This document shows, one piece after another, positions 1 through 7,877 of a DNA stretch of 37,871 nucleotides (position 1 is its first letter; each line of letters begins with the position of its first letter). This DNA comes from an uncultured Clostridium sp. Lineage in GTDB: Bacteria > Bacillota > Clostridia > Clostridiales > Clostridiaceae. The notes beneath the pieces were generated by a model, which worked only from the letters and a program-made list of their open reading frames with translations, searched no databases and was not told the DNA's origin. The stretch lies in contig UQBY01000025.1 in assembly GCA_900539375.1 (NCBI GenBank), positions 1 through 37,871 on the forward strand. The letters are read 5' to 3'. Both the position numbers and the translations under genes were made by a program.

Positions 1-59
1 CTCGAACCTGTGACCCTCTGCTTGTAAGGCAGATGCTCTCCCAGCTGAGCTATGCGCCC
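1..59 (-). tRNA. tRNA-Val (anticodon UAC), 3' part cut by window edge
   Basis: Read on the minus strand the gene starts with GGGCGCA at 59-53. It has a D-arm containing AGCTCAGCTGGGAGAGC and an anticodon stem TCTGC/GCAGA enclosing the loop CTTACAA, so the anticodon is TAC, which reads GUA valine codons. The T arm begins with CAGGTTCGAG and is cut by the window start, so the 3' acceptor strand is not visible. It lies 10 bases beyond the 3' end of the tRNA-Glu gene and is probably processed from the same transcript. Confidence 0.9.
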
Positions 60-69
60 AAAGTAAAAA

Positions 70-144
70 TGGTGACTCCTAGGGGAATCGAACCCCTGTT
101 ACCACCGTGAAAGGGTGGTGTCTTAACCGCTTGACCAAGGAGCC
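70..144 (-). tRNA. tRNA-Glu (anticodon UUC), CCA encoded
   Basis: On the minus strand the acceptor stem GGCTCCT (144-138) pairs with AGGAGTC. The anticodon loop CTTTCAC gives anticodon TTC. The T arm GGGGTTCGATTCCCC is intact. A is the discriminator base and CCA is encoded at 72-70. The cloverleaf is complete and 75 nt long including CCA. It is the first gene of a tRNA unit that continues with tRNA-Val, and a promoter lies about 90 bases upstream. Confidence 0.95.
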
Positions 145-232
145 ATACTAAGTGCTTCTTGTGTTTCAAATAAAATTTTAACACTTTTTCTCTTTCGGAT
201 AACTTGGCAGTTCTCCGCCGAGCACATAAACT

Positions 233-261
233 ATAATACCTAAAGAACAGATTTATGTCAA
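233..261 (-). promoter_or_regulatory. Sigma-A promoter of the tRNA operon
   Basis: The minus strand reads TTGACA (261-256), a 17-base spacer, then TATTAT (238-233), which is near-consensus. Downstream is a leader of about 85 bases with an unusually GC-rich patch (about 206-224) before tRNA-Glu. Strong unregulated-looking promoters are typical of stable RNA genes. The rest of the gap to the next gene (262-455) is AT-rich and shows no other feature I can support. Confidence 0.85.
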
Positions 262-455
262 CACATTTTTTTAAAAAATTTTTATTTTTTCTTTCTTTTT
301 TATTTTTTATTAGTTTTTAAGCCCTTTAAAGCTTACTATTTACTAAAATTTTCTTTTATATAGAATCTATAATTTTTATATTATATAGTTAATTTCCTAA
401 CTGAAATTAATTATGTTAATATTTATTTATATTCTTAATAAAGGAGATTTATTTT

Positions 456-1691
456 ATGATTTATCATGATTGTTTAATAGTTGGTGGTGGAGCATCTGGA
501 ATTATTGCTGCTTTAGTTGCTAAGGATTTAGGAAAAGATGTTGCCATAATAGAAGGTACTGATAGAATTGGTAAAAAAATTTTAACTACAGGGAATGGAC
601 GTTGTAACATTTCTAATGTTAATATAGTGTCACCCTTTAGTAATTATAATAGTGAAAATAATAACTTTTTTAATTATTGTTTAGAAAATTTTTCTGTAGA
701 AAATACAAAAAATTTATTTTTAACTTTAGGACTTCCAATAATAGAGTTAGAAAAGGGAAAATTATATCCTGAGTCTGTTCAAGCCTCATCAGTTGTGGAT
801 ATATTAAAATTATCTTTAGAAGAAAAAAATATTCCTGTATATACTAATTGTAAAGTTAAAACTATCCACAGAAAAAAAGGCTTTATTTTATCCACAAATA
901 ATGAAGAGTTTAATTTATTCACAGGTAAAAAACTTGTTTTAGCCTGTGGAGGAAAATCTGCAATTAAAACAGGTTCAGATGGTTCTGGTTTTAATTTAGC
1001 TAAAAACCTTGGACACTCTATAGTTACTCCTCTTCCTGCTATTGTTCAATTAAAACTAAATTATCCACATCTTAAAGCTTTATCTGGAATAAAACTTAAT
1101 GGTAAAGCTTCTGTATTAATTAACAATAAAATCATACGTGAAGATGAAGGAGAAATTTTATTTACTGACTATGGAATATCAGGACCACCTATACTTCAAC
1201 TTTCTGCAATTGCCTCAAAAGGAATATATAGTCATAATAATGTAGAAATTAAAATAGATATGATGCCAGAAAAATCTAAAGAAGAAGTTGAAAACTTTAT
1301 CTATGGACATTTGGCCATGTTTAGTCATAGAAGCATTTTTAATGCTTTAATAGGAGTTATAAATAAAAAATTAATTCCTATCTTCTTAAAAGATATAGGA
1401 ATTACAAATATACATACACCTTGCTATGAGTTAAACTGGAAATATACTTCATTAATAGCTAATAGGCTTAAAGAATGGACTTTTAATTGCATAGATACAA
1501 ATGGCTTTAATAATGCCCAATTAACCCAAGGTGGGGTTAATACCAAAGATATAAAAGAAAACACCCTTGAATCAAAATTAGTTCCTAATTTATATTTTTG
1601 TGGTGAAATACTTGATGTAAATGGTGATTGTGGTGGCTTTAACCTTCAATGGGCTTGGAGTTCTGGGCAATTAGTTGGAAATAGCCTTTAA
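456..1691 (+). CDS. NAD(P)/FAD-dependent oxidoreductase, BaiN/HI0933 (YhiN) family
   Basis: A 411-residue flavoprotein. Residues about 8-33 form a Rossmann FAD-binding motif (VGGGASGIIAAL, then the acidic end IIEG). It is followed by the family signature TGNGRCNISN near residue 45 and a C-terminal FAD-contacting segment, DVNGDCGGFNLQWAWSSG. Length and motif order match the HI0933/BaiN-like family, whose members reduce unsaturated bonds or have no known substrate. The substrate here cannot be inferred. The ATG start follows AAAGGAGAT with good spacing. It is transcribed alone toward a convergent thioesterase gene, and its TAA lies in the loop of a shared terminator hairpin. Two perfect DnaA-box sequences fall inside it (888-896 and 1071-1079), probably by chance. 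Confidence 0.88.
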   Translation: MIYHDCLIVGGGASGIIAALVAKDLGKDVAIIEGTDRIGKKILTTGNGRCNISNVNIVSPFSNYNSENNNFFNYCLENFSVENTKNLFLTLGLPIIELEKGKLYPESVQASSVVDILKLSLEEKNIPVYTNCKVKTIHRKKGFILSTNNEEFNLFTGKKLVLACGGKSAIKTGSDGSGFNLAKNLGHSIVTPLPAIVQLKLNYPHLKALSGIKLNGKASVLINNKIIREDEGEILFTDYGISGPPILQLSAIASKGIYSHNNVEIKIDMMPEKSKEEVENFIYGHLAMFSHRSIFNALIGVINKKLIPIFLKDIGITNIHTPCYELNWKYTSLIANRLKEWTFNCIDTNGFNNAQLTQGGVNTKDIKENTLESKLVPNLYFCGEILDVNGDCGGFNLQWAWSSGQLVGNSL

Positions 1692-1708
1692 TAAGGCTAT
1701 TTCTTTTT
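1679..1708 (+). terminator. Intrinsic terminator overlapping two convergent stop codons
   Basis: A perfect 10-bp stem (1679-1688 with 1693-1702) has a TAAT loop and is followed by CTTTTT. The TAA of the flavoprotein gene is in the loop and the TAG of the convergent thioesterase gene is in the right arm. Only the plus direction has a U-rich tail. Confidence 0.85.
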
Positions 1709-2449
1709 CCAATCCATTTCTAATTTAGTTAATTCTCTTCCATCATTACTCTTTATTAGATGAATTGTTTTTATTTCATTATCTTTTTCTTCTTTTACTT
1801 CAGTAAGTATAGTTACAACATCACCATACTTTGTTTCTTTTTCAAAAATTATCTTTGTTCTTGTTAAAGTATAATCCTTCATAATTTCTAATGGTACTGC
1901 TTCTAAAGCAATTTCAACATATTTAACATTATTCACATGTCCATTAGAATCTATGTCACTATATCTTATTTGGAACTGTTTTTCATTTGAAACTTCTTCA
2001 ACCTTCATAACATCTTCCATTTCAACATCTCTAGGATTATTTTTATCTTCTCCATAAAGTTCATACTTTTCTTCTGGAATTCTTACAGGACGTCTTCTAG
2101 CAATACTTATAAAGAAAAATAAAGCAACTGCCTCTCCAAGAACTTCTCCTTCTGAACTTTTTATTGTATATCCTCTATATGCATAAAACTTTTTAAACCC
2201 TATAGATTGTGTTTCTATTGTTATAATATCTCTGTATTTAGGATACTTATTAATTTTTATATCATACTTATAAAATACCCATACACATTTATCTTTTTCC
2301 ACTAAACGTTCTATAGTATCTCCAACTTCTTCTGATTGAGAATTTCCAATATCACATAAAAAGTTCATTATTGATGTCATTTTACATTTTAGTGTATAAT
2401 CCACATGTTCATATTGTACTTCATAGCTTTTTGAATACTTCTTACTCAT
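1697..2449 (-). CDS. Acyl-ACP thioesterase (FatA/FatB-like)
   Basis: A 250-residue protein with the double hot-dog layout of acyl-ACP thioesterases: one domain at about residues 5-130 and a second at about 150-245. The second domain begins with RYSDIDSNGHVNN, the conserved Asp/Asn/His active-site loop. It should release fatty acids from acyl carrier protein in the cytosol. Chain-length preference cannot be read from the sequence. The ATG at 2449 follows AGGAGGGT with a rather long gap of about 12 bases. A terminator hairpin lies just upstream, so expression depends on readthrough from purA/DUF1858 or on a promoter I did not identify. Confidence 0.87.
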   Translation of the reverse strand: MSKKYSKSYEVQYEHVDYTLKCKMTSIMNFLCDIGNSQSEEVGDTIERLVEKDKCVWVFYKYDIKINKYPKYRDIITIETQSIGFKKFYAYRGYTIKSSEGEVLGEAVALFFFISIARRRPVRIPEEKYELYGEDKNNPRDVEMEDVMKVEEVSNEKQFQIRYSDIDSNGHVNNVKYVEIALEAVPLEIMKDYTLTRTKIIFEKETKYGDVVTILTEVKEEKDNEIKTIHLIKSNDGRELTKLEMDWKKK

Positions 2450-2476
2450 ATACAGTCAAAACCCTCCTAATTTTAT

Positions 2477-2509
2477 AAAAAAGGTAGAGCATTTATATTA
2501 CCCTACCTT
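2477..2509 (-). terminator. Intrinsic terminator after the DUF1858 gene
   Basis: On the minus strand AAGGTAG (2509-2503) pairs with CTACCTT (2487-2481) around a 15-base loop, and the descending arm runs into a T run (2482-2477). It lies between the DUF1858 gene and the ribosome site of the thioesterase gene. Confidence 0.75.
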
Positions 2510-2521
2510 AATTAATATTTA

Positions 2522-2704
2522 TTACTTGTTTAAAGCTTCTAATAATGCATCTAAATCAATTCCATGGCCTAAAGCTGCTTCTTCTATAGATTCTCCTTGA
2601 GCTGAAGGACATCCAACACAAAACATTCCAAAATCCATAAATATTTCAGATTTAGCTATATCATTATTAACAACTTCACCTATTTTCATATCTTTAGTAA
2701 TCAT
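2522..2704 (-). CDS. DUF1858 domain protein (small CxxC protein)
   Basis: A 60-residue protein. The conserved core reads MFCVGCPSAQGESIEEAA, with the Cys-x-x-Cys pair typical of the DUF1858 family, often linked to redox or iron-sulfur functions. No specific activity is established. I start it at the ATG at 2704, 8 bases after AAGGAG. A GTG 9 bases further upstream overlaps that ribosome site and is unlikely. It lies 28 bases behind purA in the same direction and is probably co-transcribed with it. Confidence 0.82.
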   Translation of the reverse strand: MITKDMKIGEVVNNDIAKSEIFMDFGMFCVGCPSAQGESIEEAALGHGIDLDALLEALNK

Positions 2705-2731
2705 TAAAATCACTCCTTATCTTATAAAATT

Positions 2732-4018
2732 TTAAATTTCATTAACCTTCATAGTTTGATCTCTCTTTGGACCAACTGATATATAAGAAATTCTAGTTTC
2801 TGTAACTTCTTCTATTCTCTTTAAGTATTTCTTTGCATTTTCAGGTAATTCTTCATAACTTCTTGCATCAGCTACAGAATTATCCCATCCATCAAATTCT
2901 TCATATACAGGTTCACATAAAGCTACATCTTCTAGGCTTGCTGGGAAATAATCTATAACTTCTCCATTTAACTTATATCCTACACAAACCTTAATCTTAT
3001 CAAGACCTGCTAATGTATCTATTTTAGTAACTGCTAAAGAAGTTAATCCACTTACTCTAGCTGCAGACTTAACAATAACTAAATCAAGCCATCCACATCT
3101 TCTAGCTCTTCCTGTTGTAACTCCATATTCATGACCATTTTGTCTTATCCATTCACCAGTTTCATCTTCTAATTCTGTTGGGAATGGTCCTTTTCCTACT
3201 CTTGTTGTATAAGCCTTTGCTATTCCAACAGCATTTGTTATCATTGCTGGTCCTATACCAACACCATTACTAACTCCACCAGCAGTAGTATTAGATGATG
3301 TTACATATGGATAACTTCCATGGTCTATATCTAGAAGCATACCTTGAGCTCCTTCAAATAATACATTTTTCTCTGCTTTTATTGAATTATACACAGCAAC
3401 AGAAGTGTCCTTTACAAAAGGTCTTATCTTTTCTGCATATACCTTATAGTCGGCTAATATTTCTTCTACATCTAAAGCTTCTCCACCAAAAACCTTAGTT
3501 ATATATGCATTTTTAGCTTCTACATTTTCTCTAAGTAATGCTTCAAAAACTTCTTCATGTAAAAGGTCACATACTCTTATACCACATCTTTCAACTTTAT
3601 CAGTATAACATGGTCCTATACCCTTTTTAGTAGTACCAATATCATTCTTTCCTCTTGCCTTTTCTTTTAGTTCATCTAAAACTTTATGATAAGGCATGAT
3701 TAATTGTGCTCTATCACTTATTATTAATTTTTCTGGAGTAACACTTACTCCTTCATTTTCTAAATAACCAATTTCTTCAAATAGGGCTTTAGGATCTACA
3801 ACAACCCCATTACCTATAACATTTAACTTATCATCATATAGTATACCTGAAGGTATTAAATGAAGCTTGTATTGTCTATCTCCAACTTCTACAGTATGAC
3901 CTGCATTGTTACCTCCTTGAAATCTAACAACTACCTCTGCGTCTTCTGCAAGATAATCTGTCATCTTTCCCTTTCCTTCATCGCCCCATTGAGCTCCTAA
4001 AACAATAAATGCTGACAT
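2732..4018 (-). CDS. purA: Adenylosuccinate synthetase
   Basis: This enzyme condenses IMP and aspartate using GTP to give adenylosuccinate, the first committed step to AMP. At 428 residues it is full length. The N-terminal P-loop region GAQWGDEGKGK (residues 8-18) carries the catalytic Asp. NNAGHT (37-42) holds the catalytic His. TTKKGIGPCY and TTGRARRCGW are the IMP and switch/aspartate-binding segments, and TKIDTL is the guanine-binding motif. The ATG at 4018 follows AAGGAGG with a 10-base gap. It has its own promoter facing away from the malic enzyme promoter, and the DUF1858 gene follows in the same unit. Confidence 0.97.
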   Translation of the reverse strand: MSAFIVLGAQWGDEGKGKMTDYLAEDAEVVVRFQGGNNAGHTVEVGDRQYKLHLIPSGILYDDKLNVIGNGVVVDPKALFEEIGYLENEGVSVTPEKLIISDRAQLIMPYHKVLDELKEKARGKNDIGTTKKGIGPCYTDKVERCGIRVCDLLHEEVFEALLRENVEAKNAYITKVFGGEALDVEEILADYKVYAEKIRPFVKDTSVAVYNSIKAEKNVLFEGAQGMLLDIDHGSYPYVTSSNTTAGGVSNGVGIGPAMITNAVGIAKAYTTRVGKGPFPTELEDETGEWIRQNGHEYGVTTGRARRCGWLDLVIVKSAARVSGLTSLAVTKIDTLAGLDKIKVCVGYKLNGEVIDYFPASLEDVALCEPVYEEFDGWDNSVADARSYEELPENAKKYLKRIEEVTETRISYISVGPKRDQTMKVNEI

Positions 4019-4061
4019 GTAATCATTAGCCTCCTTGTAAAAATATACTTATCCACCTTTC

Positions 4062-4090
4062 ATAGTAGCAAACTGTACTTAATAGGTCAA
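4062..4090 (-). promoter_or_regulatory. Sigma-A promoter of purA
   Basis: The minus strand has TTGACC (4090-4085), a 17-base spacer and TACTAT (4067-4062), about 45 bases from the purA start. I saw no riboswitch-like fold in the short leader. Confidence 0.8.
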
Positions 4091-4110
4091 CTATAATGTC
4101 GAATATTTTT

Positions 4111-4139
4111 TTGCAAAAGTTTAAAATAATTCGTATAAT
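4111..4139 (+). promoter_or_regulatory. Sigma-A promoter of the malic enzyme gene
   Basis: TTGCAA (4111-4116), a 17-base spacer and TATAAT (4134-4139), divergent from the purA promoter with 20 bases between their -35 boxes. The leader of about 90 bases is AT-rich without an obvious structure. Confidence 0.8.
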
Positions 4140-4237
4140 ATACTTGTTATATAAAAATTTAACAAAAATCTTTGTAATTTATAAAGTAAAAAATTTTTAC
4201 TTTATTTTATAAAATAAACTATTAAGGAGTGTTTTTA

Positions 4238-5410
4238 ATGACCATTTATGAAGAATCTTTAAAATACCATGAAAAGCTAAGAGGAAAAATTGCAATAAAC
4301 TCATTAGCTAAAGTAAATAATGCTAATGACCTTAGCCTTGCATATACTCCAGGAGTAGCTGAACCTTGTAGAGAAATACACAAAGACCCTTCAAAGGCTT
4401 ATATATACACAAGAAAGTGGAATAATGTAGCTGTAATATCTGATGGTACTGCTGTCCTTGGTCTTGGAGATATAGGACCTTTAGCTTCTTTACCTGTTAT
4501 GGAAGGAAAATGTGTATTATTTAAAGAATTTGCAGATGTTGATGCTTTTCCAATAGTTCTAGATACTAAAAATGTTGATGAAATAGTTGAAACTATTGTA
4601 AGAATTTCTCCATCATTAGGAGGCATAAATTTAGAAGATATATCTGCTCCAAGATGTTTTGAAATAGAAAGAAAATTAAAAGAAAGATTAGATATTCCAG
4701 TTTTCCATGATGACCAACATGGTACTGCTGTAGTAGTTCTTTCTGGAATAATTAATGCATTAAAAGTTGTAAAAAAGAACTTAACTGATTTAAAGGTAGT
4801 TATAAATGGTGCAGGTTCTGCAGGTTCTGCAATTTGTAAGCTTCTTCTTTCATCTGGTGTAAAAAATATTGTAATGTGCGATATTAATGGAGTTATACAT
4901 GAAGGTGGAATTTTACCTAATGACAATTTAAAAGAACTTGCTAAAATAACAAATCCAAATAAAGAAACTGGTCTTTTAAAAGATGCTATTAAAAATGCAG
5001 ATGTATTTATAGGTGTTTCTGCTCCTAATATAGTTTCTAAAGAAATGGTAGCTTCAATGAATAAAGATGCTATACTTTTTGCTATGGCAAACCCTACTCC
5101 TGAAATATTCCCAGAAGATGCTCTTGAAGCTGGAGCTAAAGTTGTTGGAACTGGACGTTCAGACTATCCAAACCAAATCAATAATGTATTAGCTTTCCCT
5201 GGAATATTTAGAGGTGCTTTAGATGTTAGAGCAAGTGAAATAAATGAAGAAATGAAAGTTGCTGCTGCCTATGCCATTGCAAATTCAATCTCAGAGGATG
5301 AAATAACAGCAGAAAACATAATTCCTAAGGCATTTGACCTTAAAGTTCAAAAAGCTGTTGCAGAAGCTGTTAAAGCAGCTGCTATAAAAACTGGAGTTAA
5401 CAAAATATAA
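4238..5410 (+). CDS. NAD-dependent malic enzyme (malate dehydrogenase, oxaloacetate-decarboxylating)
   Basis: This enzyme oxidatively decarboxylates malate to pyruvate and CO2. The 390-residue length is that of the short bacterial malic enzymes without a phosphotransacetylase-like tail. Visible motifs: SLAYTPGVAEPC near residue 33, the metal-binding and catalytic stretch FKEFADVDAFPI, HDDQHGTAVV, and the nucleotide-binding INGAGSAGSAI. I place the start at the ATG at 4238, 8 bases after AAGGAG; a GTG at 4229 lies within the ribosome site. It is a single-gene unit with its own promoter and a downstream long hairpin terminator. Confidence 0.94.
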   Translation: MTIYEESLKYHEKLRGKIAINSLAKVNNANDLSLAYTPGVAEPCREIHKDPSKAYIYTRKWNNVAVISDGTAVLGLGDIGPLASLPVMEGKCVLFKEFADVDAFPIVLDTKNVDEIVETIVRISPSLGGINLEDISAPRCFEIERKLKERLDIPVFHDDQHGTAVVVLSGIINALKVVKKNLTDLKVVINGAGSAGSAICKLLLSSGVKNIVMCDINGVIHEGGILPNDNLKELAKITNPNKETGLLKDAIKNADVFIGVSAPNIVSKEMVASMNKDAILFAMANPTPEIFPEDALEAGAKVVGTGRSDYPNQINNVLAFPGIFRGALDVRASEINEEMKVAAAYAIANSISEDEITAENIIPKAFDLKVQKAVAEAVKAAAIKTGVNKI

Positions 5411-5481
5411 AATTTATTGTTGACTTAGGAAGTTATATGCAATTTAGTAACTAATATATTTTTTTGATAATATAAAAAAGA

Positions 5482-5566
5482 AGCTGTTTCTCAAAGAAAT
5501 TTGATAACAATGTATAAAAATATTATGTGTCAATATTTCTTAATGAAACAGCTCTTTTATTTTTTA
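5482..5566 (+). terminator. Long hairpin terminator of the malic enzyme gene
   Basis: AGCTGTTTC (5482-5490) pairs perfectly with GAAACAGCT (5545-5553). Inner segments AAGAAAT/ATTTCTT and TTGA/TCAA extend the stem imperfectly to give a hairpin of about 70 bases, followed by a T-rich tail (5555-5565). It ends about 26 bases before a second inverted repeat. Confidence 0.7.
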
Positions 5567-5592
5567 ATTATATATATTTAATCTTGTTTATT

Positions 5593-5678
5593 AAAATATT
5601 AGTTTTCTTATTTTATGAAGGCATGACTTGGAGCCTGTCGACGGAATGGCCGAATAACATAAGAAAACTAATATTTTT
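5593..5678. repeat. 19-bp inverted repeat with GC-rich centre, probable bidirectional terminator
   Basis: The arms 5593-5611 and 5659-5677 are perfectly complementary over 19 bp. After a mismatch, TTAT (5613-5616) also pairs with ATAA (5654-5657), then GGC (5620-5622) with GCC (5649-5651). The apical part (about 5623-5648) is conspicuously GC-richer than the surrounding sequence and contains the palindrome GTCGAC. It sits between the convergent malic enzyme and proC genes, with T-rich sequence on either side, so termination for proC is the simplest role. The GC-rich apex is not explained by that. A mobile-element remnant or small structured RNA are alternatives. Confidence 0.6.
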
Positions 5679-5702
5679 GAACTAAGTTAAAATTATAAAA
5701 TA

Positions 5703-6503
5703 TTACATGTTTTGTGATTTTTCTGAGCATTTTATTACAGCTTGCATTGCTGCATTTCTAAAGCCAAGGCTTTCTAGTACTTCAACAGCTTCTATTGTTG
5801 TTCCTGCTGGTGAGCATACCATGTCTTTTAATTCTCCTGGATGTTTTCCTGTATCTAATACCATTTTAGCAGAACCTAAAACGCTTTGTGCTGCCATTTT
5901 GTAAGCTTTAGCTCTTGGAATACCCATTTTTACTGCTCCATCTGCCATAGCTTCTATAAACATAAATACATAAGCTGGTGAGGAACCACATAATCCAGTA
6001 AAGGCATGAAAATCTTTTTCTGCAAGTTCAACACATTCTCCAAAGCTAGAAAACATATCTAAAGCAAATTTTAATTCTTCTTCAGATACATTTTTATTTG
6101 GACAAACTCCAGACATTGCTTCTCCAACAAGTGCTGGAGTGTTTGGCATTGTTCTTATAACCTTAGCATCACTGCCAAGCCATTCTTCCATATTAGAAAT
6201 GCTTATGCCAGCTGCTATTGTTATTATAAGTTTATCCTTTGTTAATTCTTCTTTTACCTCTTCAACAACATTTTTATACATATTAGGCTTTACTGCAAAT
6301 ACTACTATATCAGAATTTTTAGCCACATATTTATTATCTATTGTTCCAAAAACATCAAAACTATTTTTTATCTTATCCACTGAAGCTTGTGTTCTAGCAG
6401 AAACTATTATATCTTCTTTCTTTTGAAAACCAGATTTAATAAGTCCACCTACCATAGCACTTCCCATATTTCCACAACCAATAAATCCTATCTTTTTCCT
6501 CAT
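5703..6503 (-). CDS. proC: Pyrroline-5-carboxylate reductase
   Basis: The last step of proline synthesis: reduction of pyrroline-5-carboxylate with NAD(P)H. The 266 residues match the family. The N-terminal GFIGCGNMGSAMVGGL is the dinucleotide-binding loop. VFAVKPN near residue 70 and the C-terminal signature from about residue 170 (GLCGSSPAYVFMFIEA, then VCSPAGTTIEAV) form the substrate site. The ATG at 6503 follows GGGGGCTAT. Only 17 bases separate it from dnaB, so it is the last gene of the long minus-strand operon headed by the MazG-like gene. The inverted repeat beyond its stop is the likely terminator. Confidence 0.96.
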   Translation of the reverse strand: MRKKIGFIGCGNMGSAMVGGLIKSGFQKKEDIIVSARTQASVDKIKNSFDVFGTIDNKYVAKNSDIVVFAVKPNMYKNVVEEVKEELTKDKLIITIAAGISISNMEEWLGSDAKVIRTMPNTPALVGEAMSGVCPNKNVSEEELKFALDMFSSFGECVELAEKDFHAFTGLCGSSPAYVFMFIEAMADGAVKMGIPRAKAYKMAAQSVLGSAKMVLDTGKHPGELKDMVCSPAGTTIEAVEVLESLGFRNAAMQAVIKCSEKSQNM

Positions 6504-6520
6504 TTTATAGCCCCCATTTA

Positions 6521-7855
6521 TTATTCTTTATGTGTAACTTCTAAATTACCAAATTTACTATATTGACCAAGCCAAGCTAGCTTTACTGTTCCAACTGGAC
6601 CATTTCTTTGCTTAGCTATAATACATTCAGCAATGTTTGTGTCTTCTGTTTCTTTATTGTAATACTCATCTCTATATAAAAACATAACAAGGTCAGCATC
6701 CTGTTCTATAGAACCTGATTCTCTTAAATCTGAAAGCATAGGTCTGTGGTCTGCTCTTTGCTCAGGTGCACGAGAAAGCTGTGATAAAGCTATAACAGGA
6801 CATTCCATTTCCTTTGCAAGTGCTTTAATAGACCTTGATATTTCAGATACTTCTTGTTGTCTGCTTTCATTTGAAGAACCAGACATTAATTGAAGGTAGT
6901 CAATAACTATTAAATCTATACCATATTCTAATTTTAATCTTCTGCACTTAGAACGCATTTCCATAACTGTCACACCAGCAGTATCATCAATATATATCTT
7001 TGCCTTTGACAAAGGTCCTGTTGCTCTAGCTATATTTTCCCAATCTTTATCATCTAAAGCACCTGTTCTAAGCTTAAGCATATCAACATTAGCTTCAGAA
7101 CATAATAACTTATATGCTAATTGTTCCTTAGACATTTCTAAAGAAAATACCACAACACTTTTACCTTCTCTTAAAGCTGCATGTTCTGCAATATTTAAGG
7201 CAAAAGTTGTTTTTCCCATTGATGGTCTAGCAGCTATTAAAACCATATCTCCCTTTTGAAATCCAGAAGTTTTTGCATCCAAATCAACAAACCCCGAACC
7301 AACTCCAGTAATTTCACCTTTATTGTTAAATAATCTTTCAATTTCAAGAAATCCTCTTTCTAAAACTACATTTAATGGTTCAAAGTCACTAGTAGTTCTT
7401 TTTTCTGCTATATCAAAAATCTTTTTTTCTGCACCTTCTAATACCTCTTCTACTTCTCCTTGTTTATTATAACTATCTTCAATTATTGAAGTAGAAGCCT
7501 TTATTAATTTTCTAAGTATAGATTTTTCTTTTACAATTTTTATGTATGCAGATAAATTAATTGTAGTAAGCAATGAGGAACTTAACTCTGAAACATAAGT
7601 TACCCCACCTGCTTTTTCTAACTTTTCAGTAGCCTTTAATCTTTCTAGCAAAGTAACAAGGTCTACTGGCATGTCATCTTTAAACATTTCAGAGATGGTC
7701 TTAAAAATAACCTTATGACCATCTCTATAAAAATCATTTTCTTCAAGCTTCTCAACAGCTTCCACAACAGCATTTTTATCTGTAATCATAGACCCTAATA
7801 CACTCTGCTCTGCTTCTATGCTTTGAGGTAAGCTTCTCATTATTGGAGCGTCCAA
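6521..7855 (-). CDS. dnaB: Replicative DNA helicase DnaB
   Basis: The hexameric helicase that unwinds DNA ahead of the fork after DnaA opens the origin. At 444 residues it has the N-terminal primase-interacting domain (about 8-110) starting PQSIEAEQSVLGSM, a linker, and a RecA-type core from about 180 with Walker A ARPSMGKTTFALN, the segment VFSLEMSKEQL, Walker B LIVIDYLQLM and the arginine-finger region AKQRNGPVG. I accept the TTG start at 7855, 10 bases from the GGAG of AGGAGAG; the next ATG (7840) is about 25 bases away. It carries no intein. It lies between lonC and proC in the operon. Confidence 0.96.
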   Translation of the reverse strand: MDAPIMRSLPQSIEAEQSVLGSMITDKNAVVEAVEKLEENDFYRDGHKVIFKTISEMFKDDMPVDLVTLLERLKATEKLEKAGGVTYVSELSSSLLTTINLSAYIKIVKEKSILRKLIKASTSIIEDSYNKQGEVEEVLEGAEKKIFDIAEKRTTSDFEPLNVVLERGFLEIERLFNNKGEITGVGSGFVDLDAKTSGFQKGDMVLIAARPSMGKTTFALNIAEHAALREGKSVVVFSLEMSKEQLAYKLLCSEANVDMLKLRTGALDDKDWENIARATGPLSKAKIYIDDTAGVTVMEMRSKCRRLKLEYGIDLIVIDYLQLMSGSSNESRQQEVSEISRSIKALAKEMECPVIALSQLSRAPEQRADHRPMLSDLRESGSIEQDADLVMFLYRDEYYNKETEDTNIAECIIAKQRNGPVGTVKLAWLGQYSKFGNLEVTHKE

Positions 7856-7877
7856 AAAATTAACTCTCCTTTCTTAT

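Noticed and set aside
888..1079. Two DnaA boxes in the flavoprotein gene as a regulatory cluster
   Set aside because: They are inside coding sequence, 175 bases apart and far from a promoter; single boxes also occur by chance in gdpP, dnaN and gyrB in this AT-rich DNA.
5593..5678. T-box, riboswitch or self-cleaving ribozyme
   Set aside because: No T-box GGNACC signature, hammerhead core or familiar riboswitch core was recognised, and it lies downstream of both flanking genes rather than in a leader.
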